From the NCBI GenBank assembly GCA_001466705.2, contig LATX02000200.1, positions 1,674,001-1,738,000 of the forward strand: a DNA stretch of 64,000 nucleotides, in the 5' to 3' direction. The notes under the pieces were generated by a model that saw only the letters and a program-made list of their open reading frames with translations, was not told where the DNA came from and did not search any database. Made by a program: the position numbers and the translations under genes. Below are positions 40,213-52,886 of the stretch, one piece after another; the first letter of the stretch is position 1, and each line of letters begins with the position of its first letter. This stretch comes from Moniliophthora roreri (taxonomy: Eukaryota; Basidiomycota; Agaricomycetes; Agaricales; Marasmiaceae).

Positions 40213-40984
40213 GAGAGAGTAAAAGAAAAGAATTGCCTAGCCTGAAGTCAGTCCTGGGCATATCTGTCTGTCTTAATCGGATGAAAGACTGTATACCGTA
40301 AACCTTGTTCCGACTTATCACTAGTACCGGGTTCGCCGGTTCCTGGCAAATTTCGGAGAATGTCCAGGAGACGACAATAAGGCAAAATAGCTGGCTAGTA
40401 AAATCCGTTTTCTGGTCGGGTGTTGACGAGTCAGACGTCGAGCTCCAGAATCCCAGAAGAAGAAGAAAGTTGTTCACGATGCAAAGCAAAACGTATTACA
40501 TTACTCCAGAGACGGGTTATTTATTGGTCATCGTCGCGAACCAAGTGTCTTCCGTTGGCGGAGGAATGATGTTATCTGTTGTTGTTGTCTACTACCGATG
40601 TCACGGAAGACTTTCAATGTTTCAATAGAGGAACGGGCCCAGGGACGTCCAAATCTTGAGATAGATGAATGTTTCTAGGGCGGCGATTGACTGTCGGTCG
40701 AGTGCAAAGCAGAGCTTGCTGCGGTTCGCGTATGTATGTGACGAAGAATGGGTTGGTGAACTGAAATAATACATCTCGATTTTGGGTATAATAGGTAAAA
40801 GCATCTGAGAATAAAGGTTAGCATGGAGTATGGGCCCGGGAAGAAAATATCAGTACCTTTATACACTGGATAACCCAGAAAGGCAGTCAAAGGTAGATGA
40901 TAACGATAGTCGAACCGAGTTAGGCTAGCAGGTGCGAGGGTAGGAGGTACAGGGACACGTGAGTATATTCATGCGTTAGAGCAC
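40213..40984. other. Region between the two receptor copies
   Basis: A minus-strand frame at 40622-40804 encodes a short hydrophobic peptide (ALETFIYLKIWTSLGPFLY), and another at 40290-40489 has a leucine-rich start. They could be exons of a small membrane protein or decayed receptor pieces. The 5' flank of copy A shares short blocks (for example GTCGTCTCC) with that of copy B, so the duplication included upstream DNA. Confidence 0.3.
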
Positions 40985-42734
40985 TCATATATGTTCCAGC
41001 TTGAAGAGTTCCAAACTCTGAAAACTGTCCGTACTTCCACCTCGATGACAGTGCCCCTCGATCGGTCTCACCTCAAGAGGTACACTGTTTGTGGCCTCCG
41101 TACCATAAGCCTTCACCACCGGCTGGGGACATGAAACGATCGGAGACATCCCCGAATACGAATATTTATTTCCTTCGATAGCAGAGACAGTATCGTCGAC
41201 CTCGAATCGGGTGGTAAACTGGGCTGTGGTGTTGGAACGACTACAGCTCAAGCAGGTCATGGAACCTTTTTTGGGCCAGTAGATCGCTTTCAGCCCTTGA
41301 ATGAGAGACTGAACAAAAGTTCCCGGTGAGGCGCATATGGATAACAATGTAATTTGTCACGTACAGGAGCAGTGGCAGCAAGTAGGCCATATGCGGTAGG
41401 GCGCAGGCCATTAAGAACGCTCGCTGAAGAGAGGACGAATGAAGACGGTCGGTAAGCGAGAGAAGTAGCATGTCTACCTATCACTAACGGTTCTGAGACC
41501 TAAAGACGGTATTCAGTTTGAGTAGGAGCGTAAGACATTTGACTCACGGGTCCGGAAACCATACGGTCTACAGTTTATACGCTGATGTATATAACACAGA
41601 AAGTCGATAGGGTCAAGGTTATGAGCGGTGTAAAGGGATAGAGTGCTATGCGAAGCACGACATTTCTATATTGTGAAGGTCTGATGAAGTTCGTGTGAGG
41701 AACCGGGCAACAGCTGCTTAAATTTCTTTTGACACTTCTGGGGGTCAAACGCCTGTCGAAAACCTTGGATAGTGGTAACTCAAAGATTGGTAGTACGAAA
41801 GATTCGAGTGGTTGCGCACCTTGCTTCTTATCATGAACGTAACCACCGACGAAAATGTCGCCATCTCCCCAATGACTGCAACAGCATTCCAGACAAGGTG
41901 CATCCCAATCTCGGAGAAAGTTAAACGACCATTTGATCGGTTGCCCAAGAATTACGTACCTGCCACTACAGGCGTTCTATAAAGTTCTTGCTTGCGTACC
42001 AACATGCGTTGTAGAGCGGGTTCCAACTACGTTAAGATGACATTAAGGCGACGGGGATCGCCTTAAATTGGTTGAAACATACCAAAATTGCCCATTGAAA
42101 AACGAGGCTAGATTGACGACCAGAGCGAGCGAAAGACTGCCCGAAACGTAGAACTTTTCCATCTTCTGACCATTGACTTTATGAACCAAAACAAGTCTTG
42201 ATGGAAATAAGACGGAGCAGACAAAATGAGCCCATTAACAACGCACTGGAGATTTAGTCCAATGAAGAAGAGTAGGTAGACTGGTAGCTGAGAAGTGAAC
42301 TGAGAACCGTATTCAGATCTAGATACAGGGCGTGTAAATTTCGACCTTTCGGCACATACCAATATCCACCACATCTCCAATGCGCAGTACTTCTTGTCTT
42401 GATGGTAAATTTCTACCACGACGGAGGTTCCATAGACCATGCTATATAGAGCGCGGTCATCATCTAGGCCATTGGGAATAAGTTGTTCACCCACTTCACA
42501 AATACAGCATAAACCAGAATGCGAAAGCTAACCCTGTCAAGATGTGACTTGGACGTGGGGTGTACCCAAACTATCGCGATGATTGTCAATACAATGAAGC
42601 AGAGTGCAGCTCCTGGTATTAACAAACGACTTCTGCCAAATGGATTGGTTAGAAGAATTGCAGGAAGGAAATCATGGGCACACGCACGCATAAACAGCTG
42701 CTTGCCCTCGAGCGGTAATCAAGACCACCGACAT
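40985..42734 (-). CDS. Seven-helix receptor-like membrane protein, copy B
   Basis: This is a tandem paralogue of copy A with the same length and block order. It starts MSVVLITARGQAAVYA, then SRLLIPGAALCFIVLTIIAIV with HPTSKSHLDRVSFRILVYAVFV, ALYSMVYGTSVVVEIYHQ, FTSQLPVYLLFFIGLNLQC, LVLVHKVNGQKMEKFYVSGS, YRNVVLRIALYPFTPLITL and a tail ending ELFKLEHI. Differences between the copies are largely conservative, so both were under protein-level selection for some time. As in copy A, the join between the first two helix exons is not resolved, and one copy or both might be damaged there. A sensory receptor role is inferred only from topology. Confidence 0.6.
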
Positions 42735-43610
42735 GGGAAGTGAAGAGAAAGGATTGCCCATGGAGTTGGGCCTTTTAGCTAGACTTCTTAATCGGTAGAG
42801 TCGGGCAAACTCCTATCTCGTGTTCACACTAATGCCGGATACATTTTTGGAGACGACAGTTTCCTGGAGTGAGGTGTTATTTCAATGATGGTAGATGGGC
42901 CACCTTTGAAATCGAGTCATGAGTACCAGGCCAGGTCGAGCGAAAGTGTTGCTGCGAACTTCACCCACTGTAGAAGCATTGAATAGTCGCGCAAAATTGA
43001 GCTTACATACCTAGCGGTCGACAGTGAATGCGAGACCGAAAGCTAACCCACATAGGTCAGAGATCTTTAGATGAATGGTTTCAGAAGTCGGGGTCCTAAA
43101 AGGGTCTGTCAGAGCAGAGCGCGCTAGTCAGTACACGTATTTGGTAACGAGCATTTCTGACGAACCATGGCATATGTACTTGAAAATATGTGTATGGTGA
43201 ATGATGAGCAGCCGCACTTCGGCGCCTAAGGTATGCATCTCAATTCATCTGCAGACTTGACAATAGTCCAAGCAAATGACACCAAGGGCTGCTGGGAGAA
43301 GGGAAGAGGTCGCGTGTGGATGACCGCGGGGGTCAGCCTGTGGCTAACAGGATCTCAAAGCTCGTCGCCTCAGATAATTTTTGAGCGGTTGCTCTTCGAA
43401 CAAGGAAATTTACGGGGCTTTCATACGCAGAAGCCGATCCGACTATTCAAAGACGAAATAAAGTATACTTTCTGGATGGTTCAAAGAGAACAGATGTGAT
43501 TCCAGCGGTCCATCGACTAACGCTCACAGGAATATCCCGATTTTTTGCTCTCATATCATGGGTGGTGCATGGTACATAAAAAAAGTGTGAATACCTAGAA
43601 CTATCCGAAA
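42735..43610. other. Intergenic region
   Basis: This is the upstream region of receptor copy B and the downstream region of the uL14 gene. Short frames are present but no gene is supported. Confidence 0.4.
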
Positions 43611-44194
43611 TCATACGACGGTACCAGCGTTTGAGGCAATACGCGGCCAGAGATCCGCCTGCAGGAAATTTGGTCAGAATCTGAATGATGGAAATATATT
43701 GGCCGACGACGCACGCATTCTTTTGCAACGGGACCAGTGATTGCTGAACCCTTCATTTCACCCTTGGGGTTGACAATAACACCAGCGTTGTCCTGCACAC
43801 AGATCAATCGACTGAACAAGCGCGAATATGATAAGGACGAACCTCAAAGTAGAGGAAAACACCATCTCTCCGACGCCATGCTTTCCGCTGGCGGACGACA
43901 ACAGCAGGCATGGCTATAGGATTTGATTCATCGTCAGTGATCAAAATCTCCCCGAAGGAGAGGCGAATACGCACTCTTCTTCCTCAACTCAGGTTTACCC
44001 TTCTTCACAGACGCAACGACCATGTCACCAACGCCAGCATCGGGAAGACGATTCAGACGAGCACCGAAACCAAAGGGCTCGATAATGTACAAGCTTTTCG
44101 CGCCGCTATTGTCCGCGCAGTTAAGGACGGCGCCAACAGGAAGACCGAGGGTGAGTCTGAATTTGTTACCGGCGGAGGCACCTGCTTTGGACAT
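43611..44194 (-). CDS. RPL23: 60S ribosomal protein uL14 (L23)
   Basis: Four exons (43975-44194, 43843-43913, 43715-43792, 43611-43658) encode 138 residues, the normal size of eukaryotic uL14. The sequence is nearly canonical: [45 protein letters not shown], then [41 protein letters not shown], and the end [14 protein letters not shown]. It sits at the subunit interface of the large ribosomal subunit. The small exons and short introns near the 3' end are typical of basidiomycete ribosomal protein genes. Confidence 0.97.
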
Positions 44195-44425
44195 TGCTGG
44201 AGGCGGTCTTGACGAGTTTTGAGGTTACGCCCAAGATTATGTGGATTCACAACAGTAGCCCGTGCCGGGATGCCGAGGATGGGTGGCTTCGGACTTCCCC
44301 GGATAACTGTACAGTTGCCGTGGATTGGGCGCTTGGAATTGGGACGGCGTTTGGCGGAGTTTTGGCAAAGGGAATCTTGGAACCTCTACAGTACAATGTA
44401 CACCTTTATACAAATTCCTGGTCAT

Positions 44426-46321
44426 TTATTCCGATTCTTCGTCTTCTTCTTCCTCCTCCTCTTCCTCTTCGTCCTCATCACTTTCCCCATCACTGACAGC
44501 TTCTCCTGCAGTCCAATCTGATACTTCCAATTTCTCATTCTTCGCACTTTCTGTAAAGAAGGATTGATACAAGTTTGTACCACAATAAGGATGATCCTAC
44601 CTCCGGGACTAAACTCATATCCAGCCTGTGTCACTACACACTTGAGCTCAGCTTTCGCTCCTACTTTTGTGTTCTTGCCCAAAACACATCCGTCCAGTTT
44701 CGCACTGCAAACGAAGGATGAGTATGTCTGTCGTATACCTCAGAAAATAGACCTACCCATCCTCAATAACGCAATGGTCCAATAAAACGCATCCAACAAT
44801 CTTGGCCATCTTCCCAATAACGCAATGTTTCCCGATCACAGATCGCTTGATTGTTGTTCGCTCTGATATTTGTGTAAAGTCGCCGACCATACTATCGGAG
44901 AATATCTGAGCTTTCTGGTCGATGAGGGATCGACTTTTGGGATCTGAAGGTAAAGAGTATGTGGTCTCTAGTAGTCGCTGCACCACACAATTAAGAACGG
45001 GCACACAAAAAAGAGACGCAAACCTCACCCGTCTATTCATCTCTAAAAGAGAATGTATGGTGTTGACTCGGGTAGCATGACCAGGCCCTTGGTGGATGAC
45101 GACACCGACCCGTAGACTTGAAGAGTCCATTGTAGAGTCAGAGTCAACAGGGGACGAAGGTTCCAACTCATCCGGCGTGTGGTTTCCCTTCCTGTCCAAT
45201 TTGTTTGTGCCATGAAGGGACGAGTGATTTAACGCCACAGCCTGAGTGGGTGCATTTGTGATTGGATTTAGTACTGGATCGAGTATGAGCATCGTACTGA
45301 GTAGGGGACAAGATAAGAAGCTTACTTCGACCATACTTTTCTCTTTTCAATCGCTGGTACTGAATTTTACATAGCCAAGGCATAAATTCTTCCTTTAAGC
45401 TTTCGAAATGGTGTTTTTCTTGCAACAGATCCAGAACGGATCTCCGGCAGACGTAAACATGGGAGTCTTGATATTTGGTAGATAAACGCGTTCGAGGGTA
45501 ACTGAAGCAACACGTATGTATTAATGAGCTGTGGAATACACAACATATGACATACTGCGACAAAAGAGACATCCTAAGCTCAATCTCGTCCGAATTCTGA
45601 TCCATATTATCGGGGCTGTCAATGTGGAGCAGAGTCCCCGTTGCATCATCCCAAACGATTGGCGTTGGAGTTGGTAGCGATCCCCAATCTTCGATAATCG
45701 AGTTCTTGTCCGGTTGACTGGCGGCGAACCAGCATGTTGTTGCTATTGAACCATCGCTGACACTCTCAGTACGAAACTTGTTTATAATCGTGGTTAGGGG
45801 AAGAGTAGGAGGAGGTATGAAGTCGCAAGGAAGAACGACAAAGTCTTCGGATATCCGATTTGTGAAATGGCGTAACAAAGCGCAGGTTCCGCCGGGCATT
45901 TCGAGGGATTCGTCGTATGTTTGGACATCAATTCGTAGAGACGAAGAGGCAGACGTTATATCAGAGTGAATATGATGTGAAATGGGTGATTTATGTCCAG
46001 AAGGGCATATGAGAAGAACGTCTGGAGGAAAAGTTAACGGAGCGCTACGAATTTTCAACAGAAAATTCACCTTTAATGCCAGATTGCTCTACCCAACTCA
46101 AGACATAATCAATGATAGGCTTATTTCCGACAGGTAACAATGCTTTTGGACAAGGCTCCGCGCCATGATTGCTTGTCAAGGGTATGAGCCTAGAAAAATC
46201 GTTCCCAGATGGTGAACAAGACACGGAATCAAGCACAATCTTACTCATTTCCGAATCCTACCAGCAGCACTGCCAGAAATTCACGCGTCACAGGCTCTGC
46301 TGCCGCGACGTTGAGGTCCAT
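44426..46321 (-). CDS. GCD1: Translation initiation factor eIF2B subunit gamma
   Basis: Eight exons (46245-46321, 46071-46189, 45556-46021, 45326-45501, 45029-45273, 44757-44977, 44601-44704, 44426-44550) encode 510 residues. The N-terminal nucleotidyltransferase-like domain reads LLVGFGNEL joined to IPLTSNHGAEPCPKALLPVGNKPIIDYVL across an intron. The C-terminal left-handed beta-helix has the hexapeptide rhythm of TIKRSVIGKHCVIGKMAKIVGCVLLDHCVIEDG, read through an intron into AKLDGCVLGKNTKVG. With the epsilon subunit it forms the catalytic part of the eIF2 GDP/GTP exchange factor. It ends in a long Glu/Asp run. The usual GGxGTR signature is changed to GFGNEL here. It is divergent from the WD40 gene. 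Confidence 0.92.
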
Positions 46322-46428
46322 GGTGGAGGCTGAAGAAAAGGTGTAATTCGAGTCATTTCACGACGACGAGCGCCACAAATCAAGATTTCTACTATCTAAT
46401 CAGTTACTGTTACACCTGTCCTCCTCCC
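46322..46428. promoter_or_regulatory. Shared divergent promoter, eIF2B gamma / WD40 gene
   Basis: Only 107 bases separate the divergent start codons, so both transcription starts must lie here or in the leaders. No TATA motif stands out. Confidence 0.5.
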
Positions 46429-48011
46429 ATGGCGAACGCAGATACATCAAATTTCCTAGTATCAGAAAACGAGCTTATTCTGAGCGAAGTCAGTGCCTTA
46501 TTGTCGCATCAAGCCTCAGCTAACAAGCACCTTAGAGTCGAAAGCATAAAGCAGAACAACTCAAGTCACTCGGAGATCCCCTTCAGCTCCAGGGAAAAGC
46601 TTTAGCTATCGAAGTAGTCGGAAGTTCGGTTTGGGTAGCAGATAACACCACAGTTGTACGCAAGATAGATTTGGAGGTGTGTATTCTCGAGGATTCTTGA
46701 AAGATTTAGGCTCATTCAGGAAATCCAACTGGTGCAGTCCGGGAATATTCTCCAAATCTATCGTGGACATCGGGGGCCCGTTTCGGCCCTTGCACTCTTC
46801 AGGACCACTCCAACTGGTGCTTCAGAAGCTAAGCATATCCTGGTAACTGGTTCCTGGGACAAGGTGCGAGCCCGATCTTTGTTCGTTGAACTGGCACTTA
46901 TAAACCGTTTTATAGACCATCAAACTATGGGATACTAATGTATGTTCCAGTGGTTCGCTATCTAGCTGCTGACATATGGACATTAGACCAAAGAAATTAT
47001 CTCGTCTACAGAAGCGCACTCCGACTTTGTGAAAAGCCTTCTCGTTTTCCCATCATTGAATCTCCTCGCATCCGGGAGCTCAGACAAGATCGTCAGATTT
47101 TGGTGCGTCAGCTCAAGAAATAAGAAATTAACTATCATGAACGTGATTCTAACAGCTCTTGCCTAGGGACTTGAGCTCCGCTCTGGAAGGGAAATATCTC
47201 CAAAGTGCTGGTTCAATCACCGCTCATACTCGACCTGTGGAGTGCTTGGATGGTCAAGAGCTCGCAAATGGTGGGGCCGAACTATGTACCGGGGATACCA
47301 TGGGTGTCATCAAGTTGTGGACTTTATCCAAAGATGCCGGATCTCCTCCACGCTGGAGCGGAGCTCTCAAACTAGAATTCAATTATCACAGGACTAAAAT
47401 ATCCGATCTACATTATGGGAATGGTCAGTTATGGACTGGTGAGTAGACACCTTACGAGAACGCTACTCCATTCTCATTGCTGCCCTCTATAGCTTCCACA
47501 GACGAGACCGTTCAGATACGCACCTTGTCCCCTTCCCTCGACCACCAAAAGCCTCCCCCACCTATCACTCACCCCGTCGGTGTTCGCTGTATACTGCCAC
47601 TCGGACTGACAGCACTTGCAGAATCCTATCTCATCACAGGTGCAGGTGATGTTCTGCGAGTCTATGATATGTCGTCTCTAGCTGAGCCAGAACTCATGAA
47701 CGAATTCGATGCTCACTGGCACGATATAACCTCCATTCGGTTATGGGTTCGAAAGAGTGAATCAGGTGGTAGAATAACGATAGAACCTTGGATCGTCACC
47801 ACTAGTCTTGATGCCACAATACGGAAGTGGAGACTTCAAGGTAAGAGATGTCCTGCTCGGTGACAGCTTCCACGGACTCATTCACTCATCTCAAGGAATA
47901 CTGACGAAAATGCCCGTTACATCCAAGCCCACTCTCCAGCCGCCGAGGGGCGGCTTCATGATGACCGCGGAAGAAGAGGAGGAACTCGCCGAGCTTTTAG
48001 ATTCGGATTAA
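46429..48011 (+). CDS. WD40-repeat protein
   Basis: Eight exons (46429-46488, 46536-46676, 46738-46863, 46916-46939, 46987-47102, 47167-47438, 47493-47840, 47896-48011) give 400 residues. WD-type blades are visible: IYRGHRGPVSALAL with VTGSWDKTIKLWD, AHSDFVKSLLV with ASGSSDKIVRFWD, a blade ending GDTMGVIKLWT, one with HYGNGQLWTASTDETVQIR, and FDAHWHDITSIRLW ending SLDATIRKWRL. The C-terminus is acidic (AEEEEELAELLDSD). One exon is only 24 bases long. I recognise the propeller but not a specific orthologue. A beta-propeller scaffold role is the most that can be said. Confidence 0.85.
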
Positions 48012-48095
48012 ACTTCGGCATTCTTCCTGTGCATTCGTCTAGCTCGCCTCGAGCAGTAATTTTCGAAAGCAATACATATAACAAAAGTAACCCCA

Positions 48096-51000
48096 TCAAA
48101 TATCCTCATCGTCTGATATATGTATCTCGTCAGCATTGGCGGCAGCAGCGGCCGACGCCGCATCGTCCGCCTCTTCCGCCAGTCGATGTATAGCAGTCTT
48201 CGTAGCAGCAACAAATGCGGGCCCGCCTGTTGCCGCCTGTTTCTCAGCAGCAGCCATAGCATCCGGCACCTCTGCGATACTGGCAGCCTTCCCTCCGTTC
48301 CCTCCGGTTCCATTTTTAGCAGCAATAGTCTGAGCCGCGAGGTAATGGGCCTCGGTGTTGAACTGCGCTTGTACACTTCGCTTGATACGAAGCATCTCTC
48401 GAAAGGTATCTTCGGATCCAGTCTCAATTTCAAAGTCATTCCACTCCTTCCAGAACTTCTCGTTGACTCTGGGGTCACAGAATTGGGATGCGTGAGCGTA
48501 AATGGCGCGTGCACGATCGATCTCGCCGAGCTTGCGTTCCAAAGCAGCGAAGCGCAGGCACATCTCAGCGGTTTGGCGGTCAGGAAGGACTACAACGGAC
48601 GTTATTAGCCTTGTACCCCAAGTAAAGGGGAAAAAGAAGGAAGTACCTTCCAAAGCACGTTCATAAATAGGTCGAGTTGCTGGTAAGCCGAAGTTTGCAG
48701 TCGCTTTTGCGATATAAATTGTGTACATCTAGACAGAATCATGAGCTCATTTCGACGGAAGTTATGTTGGCGATAGCTAACCTCAAACTTGTCTTCATCA
48801 GCAACGACCTGGCATCCACGTTCGTATATAGACATGGCTCGCTTGATGAGACCATGCTCTTCCTCAAACTTACCGTACATCAGGAAGATAGACTTGCATG
48901 ATTTCGCCGGGCACTTTTCCAGAGCTTGCTCGAAGAGATCCCTGGTACGCTCAATCTTGGTACCGCCCTGTAAGGAGGTTTAAAATGGGAGCAGCAGCGA
49001 ATGCCGTTCTCACTTACATAACGCTTAACGAACTTGGATAGGTAGATATTCCATATCTCGAAGGATACCGGGAAGGTAAAGAGTTCGACGCCTCGCTCGT
49101 ATACCTAAATAAAACAAGTGTGAGTGATGATGACCAATACGGGAATGCAATGAGGAGCACCTTGAAACTCTCTTCAAAGTACTTATTATCCTCCAAGAAA
49201 GCGGCATAATTGATAATGATCTGGGCATTGGCAATTCTTAGTTCCAAAATTTTGTCGTATACTTGCTTCGCGGTTTCCACGGTACCCAAAGATTCCTCAA
49301 GATCAACATAGAATGACCACAGCTTCAATGACTTGAAAAGGCGAGCTTGTACGGATAGGGACTAGGACAAAGGATTAGTACAGGAAACATGCCATGGCTA
49401 AAATCAATACATACATGATCGTGATAATTGATTTTGGTGTTTTTGGGTATAGCAGCAGCTCGTTGCATGACCCGGATAGCTTCATCATAATTTCTAGAAC
49501 GGCAATGTCAGATAATGGCACTTCAATGATACAAGTATAACTTACTCATGTCTGATCTCCAACTCAGCCCATTCGCACCATATTTCCGCTAAATCCTCTA
49601 CCGCTTTGAAGTTAACCTTAGTAGCCTTCTCTAGGATCTTACGGGCGCTGTCAAGATCCTCCTCGGCTTGTCCAGTAGTGCCGCCTTCTTCGTAAAATTT
49701 GGCAAAATTGACATATAACCGGTGTAGGTTGGCGGTCGCCTTTCGAGGCATGATTGTCTCCAGTGCCTGAGTGTAAGTCTCTGCCACCTATAATATATCA
49801 AGTAAGCGATTACAGGTGTGCCAAAAGGCGTGTTACGAACCCTTTTGTCGTCTGTACCCCACAAAGCAACCCGTTTCTCCCATTCTTGAACGTCATTCGG
49901 ATTCCTCCTAATCAAAACGTCATTGACTAAGAACGGCCGCCTGTCCATCAATTCTTCAAACTCCTTCATCCGAATATCGAGCTCCTTCTCAGTTTCCGCG
50001 GCATCCTCTTCATCCTCCTCATCCGCGAGACTCTCCATCATTGCACTGATGAGAGACTCCGAAAATTCGGAGTAGGCATCGAATATCTGCGTGAAATCGC
50101 GTATTGTTAGAACACTGGCAAGACCTTTCTCAAAAGTCTCTTTAGCGCGGTCAAACTCTCCACGTTTGATCCAATACGTAGCCAGCCCTGTCCAGAGACG
50201 TCCGGCTTGATCCTTGTAAACACCGAAGCCGTCCTTCTCTATTATCCGTTCGATATTGAGTTTTCGCGAACTCAAGGGGTCCACATCCTCATCATAGGCA
50301 GGAAGCGCTTTGCCATCTGAGTCGACTGCAACCGGAGGTCCAGCCACGCGAATGAGTTTTCCATCTACAGATGCCGGCTCTTCGTCGGCCTGGTTCTGTG
50401 CTTCCTTCTCTTCCTCCTCTCTAGCAGCAGCTTTGTGTGACTCATCGGTCTCTTCCACGTCGAGACCGACGTCATCAGAGAATTTTTCTACCACATCAAT
50501 CCAGTCACCCAATAGCTGATATGGACTCTTGCCTTCAGGACTTGTATACTCTCCACGAGCAGCTTTACGGGCCAACGACAAGAGCAGTTTGGCGGCTTCT
50601 AGTGGGCGAGGAGCGCCGCTAGAAGGGGAAAGAAGGAGATTAGTGTAATATTCGGTGATACTAGGGTCAACCGCGATGTAACGACGGAATACGGCTACCG
50701 TAGTCGCACCACCTTGAGACTCGGCCCAGACGAGGTACCGCGTCCATATACGAGAATGAAGGGAAGGGGGAAGAGTCCGCAATGCTCTGTCGAATGTTCT
50801 CCGTGCATGCGTGTGGCTGAGAACGGAAGGGCACTTGGGGTGAAAAAATATGGAAAAGTACATCGACCATAGACGAGGCAACTACATGTTTTCATATGAA
50901 ACTCTAGCATTTCGCCGAACTTTTAGAACACGTACCTTTGGTAGCCACATGAGCGCACGCTCAAAGACTGCTACCAGAGCTTTCCATTCCTCCCAGCCAA

Positions 51001-51508
51001 TTATTGGGTGCAGGCCACCTTCCCACTGCTCAATGTCTTCTTTTTCATCCTCCAACGCGTCCTTCATCTCTGGAAACTTCTTCCTGCCACCCGCTCTCTT
51101 CTTAACGATTTGCTTCCCTAGCACAAACGATATGCGCATCGTCAGATATGACTTCCATAGCTTGAACGAGTTTGGGAACTGAACTAGCGCCGATTCGTAC
51201 AAGTATGTAAGTCGTTGTAGAGAGATACGCGCGTACGGGGTCGCAAGTGGACCCAGAAAAGTAGCGGTCTCCTCAGGAAGGTTCGAAGATTCGTCTCTGC
51301 TTTGAAAAGTGAACGCTTCCCTGGCAGTATGAATTGCAGTCCACCATGCGCGAAAAGACTGAGGATTTCGGAGTAAATCTTCCTCCCGAAGCAAATCTTT
51401 TGAGGTGATGAGATTTGGGGTGGTATTTGGGTGAGGTATCGGGTTTGTGAGAGGGAATATAGACTGGAGGTCGTCCAACGACAGTCGTTTTTCAGCCACG
51501 GAGGGCAT
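48096..51508 (-). CDS. SYF1: Pre-mRNA splicing factor SYF1 (HAT-repeat protein)
   Basis: Nine exons (50936-51508, 49841-50833, 49546-49787, 49415-49493, 49161-49361, 49018-49104, 48782-48967, 48647-48728, 48096-48589) encode 978 residues. Successive HAT repeats run through the protein, for example VFERALMWLPK, TFDRALRTLPPSLHSRIW, VYERGVELFTFPVSFEIWNIYLSKFVKRY (read across an intron), IERTRDLFEQALEKCP and PIYERALE. The late segment RARAIYAHASQFCDP with FWKEWNDFEIETG and EDTFREMLRIKRSVQAQFN is diagnostic for Syf1/XAB2. It is a scaffold of the Prp19-associated (NTC) complex in the spliceosome. The C-terminus is Ala-rich, then acidic. It is longer than human XAB2 because of an acidic insert in exon 2. 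Confidence 0.95.
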
Positions 51509-51567
51509 GCTGGTCGATGTTGAAAGCGATGAAGTTCAAGTTCTCACGCTCCTTGTTCTGGACGCTC
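51509..51567. promoter_or_regulatory. Very short divergent promoter, SYF1 / BET4
   Basis: Only 59 bases lie between the two start codons. Both core promoters and leaders must be packed here or overlap the other gene's first exon. Confidence 0.5.
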
Positions 51568-52886
51568 ATGGTGACATTCTGCCTAATCTTTCATCTCTGT
51601 TGCAGCTGCTGATAATGGGAGTATAGCATAGCATAAGGCGAGTTCGACAACCTCAAGAATTTCTTGAAGCAAAGAAGAAGCGGGAGCAAGCAAAGATTAC
51701 CGAATATCTTGCCCTCACCGAAGATGTCCTTACAAGGGTTCGTACAAGCGTTGTGGTATTCGGACCCGTACTTCATTTTTGCCATTGCAGAAGAAGAACA
51801 AGGAGTGTTCGAAAGAGTCACTGGATCTAACAACCCGCTTACTTGGAGAAAATGTCGAGTTCTACACGATATGGAACTATCGTCGAAACATCCTCCTACA
51901 CGGCATATTTCCTGCAAGTACACCGGCGGAAATTAACGACTTGCTTTTAGAAGACTTATCTATGACCACCACTTTCCTGAAGATGCACCCCAAAATATAT
52001 TGGATTTGGAATCACCGTCGATGGTGTCTGGAGAACGTGCCGGATGGTCCGGGAACCATTGGTGATGATCAGATAGGGTGGAAGAAAGCTAGTTGGAATA
52101 AAGAGCTACTTGTTGTCGAGAAGATGCTCGATGCGGATCCTCGAAACTGTGAGTGCTCCTATCAAGTTTGTACAATTCATGTCTGACAGACACGTCGTTC
52201 AGTCCACGCTTGGAGCTATCGAAGATATATTCTCGCAGGGATGCCCATCCCCAGATCCGAAATTTCTGAGCTGGCCTATACAACTAAGAAGATCGAATCA
52301 AGTTTCTCGAACTTTAGCGCGTGGCATCAGCGCTCAAAGGTGCTCTCTTCTCTGTGGGCCCAAGGAATGCTAGGCGAGGAACAATCAAAGGAAGCCGGTG
52401 AGCAGAGCATGTTATACTATTCTCGAACTTGGCTTGATCATTGTTCTCTCAAGAGTATGACCTAGTCAAAAATGCCATTTTCACAGATCCTAACGATCAG
52501 AGCGCATGGATATACCACCGGTGGTTGGTCGGATCGGCGAAGGATAAAAATTTACTAGAACGGGAGATATCAGTGATTCAAGAACTCCTGGATGAGCAAC
52601 CAGACAGTAGATGCGAGTTCCATTTGCTTTAGTTCCTGCCCCTTCGCTGAAATATTACTCTTAGGGTGCATGGATTCTTTGGTTCATTACAAGCGCCTTT
52701 TGGTGCAGGCGGACTCATCTGTAGACAAAGAAGCGTTGATCTCTGAGTGTGTACGACTATTAGGAGAGCTCCGCACGGTAGATCCGGGAAGACGGCGACG
52801 ATATGATGAAATAGGTTAGTGATAACACTTGTAATATTCTACTGATGTTGATTCCGATGGGGACAGAGAGGGAACTGACGCAATGA
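51568..52886 (+). CDS. BET4: Rab geranylgeranyltransferase alpha subunit
   Basis: Seven exons are proposed: 51568-51570, 51627-51737, 51791-52148, 52203-52397, 52454-52612, 52665-52814, 52867-52886, giving 331 residues. Prenyltransferase-alpha repeats with the W-x-x-R core recur: [46 protein letters not shown] and [10 protein letters not shown]. With the beta subunit it attaches geranylgeranyl groups to Rab GTPases. The first coding exon is the ATG alone; splicing gives [21 protein letters not shown], matching the MHGRLKVK-type start of the family. The intron at 52613-52664 has a GC donor. If the last intron is not removed, the protein stops at 52819 instead. Confidence 0.9.
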
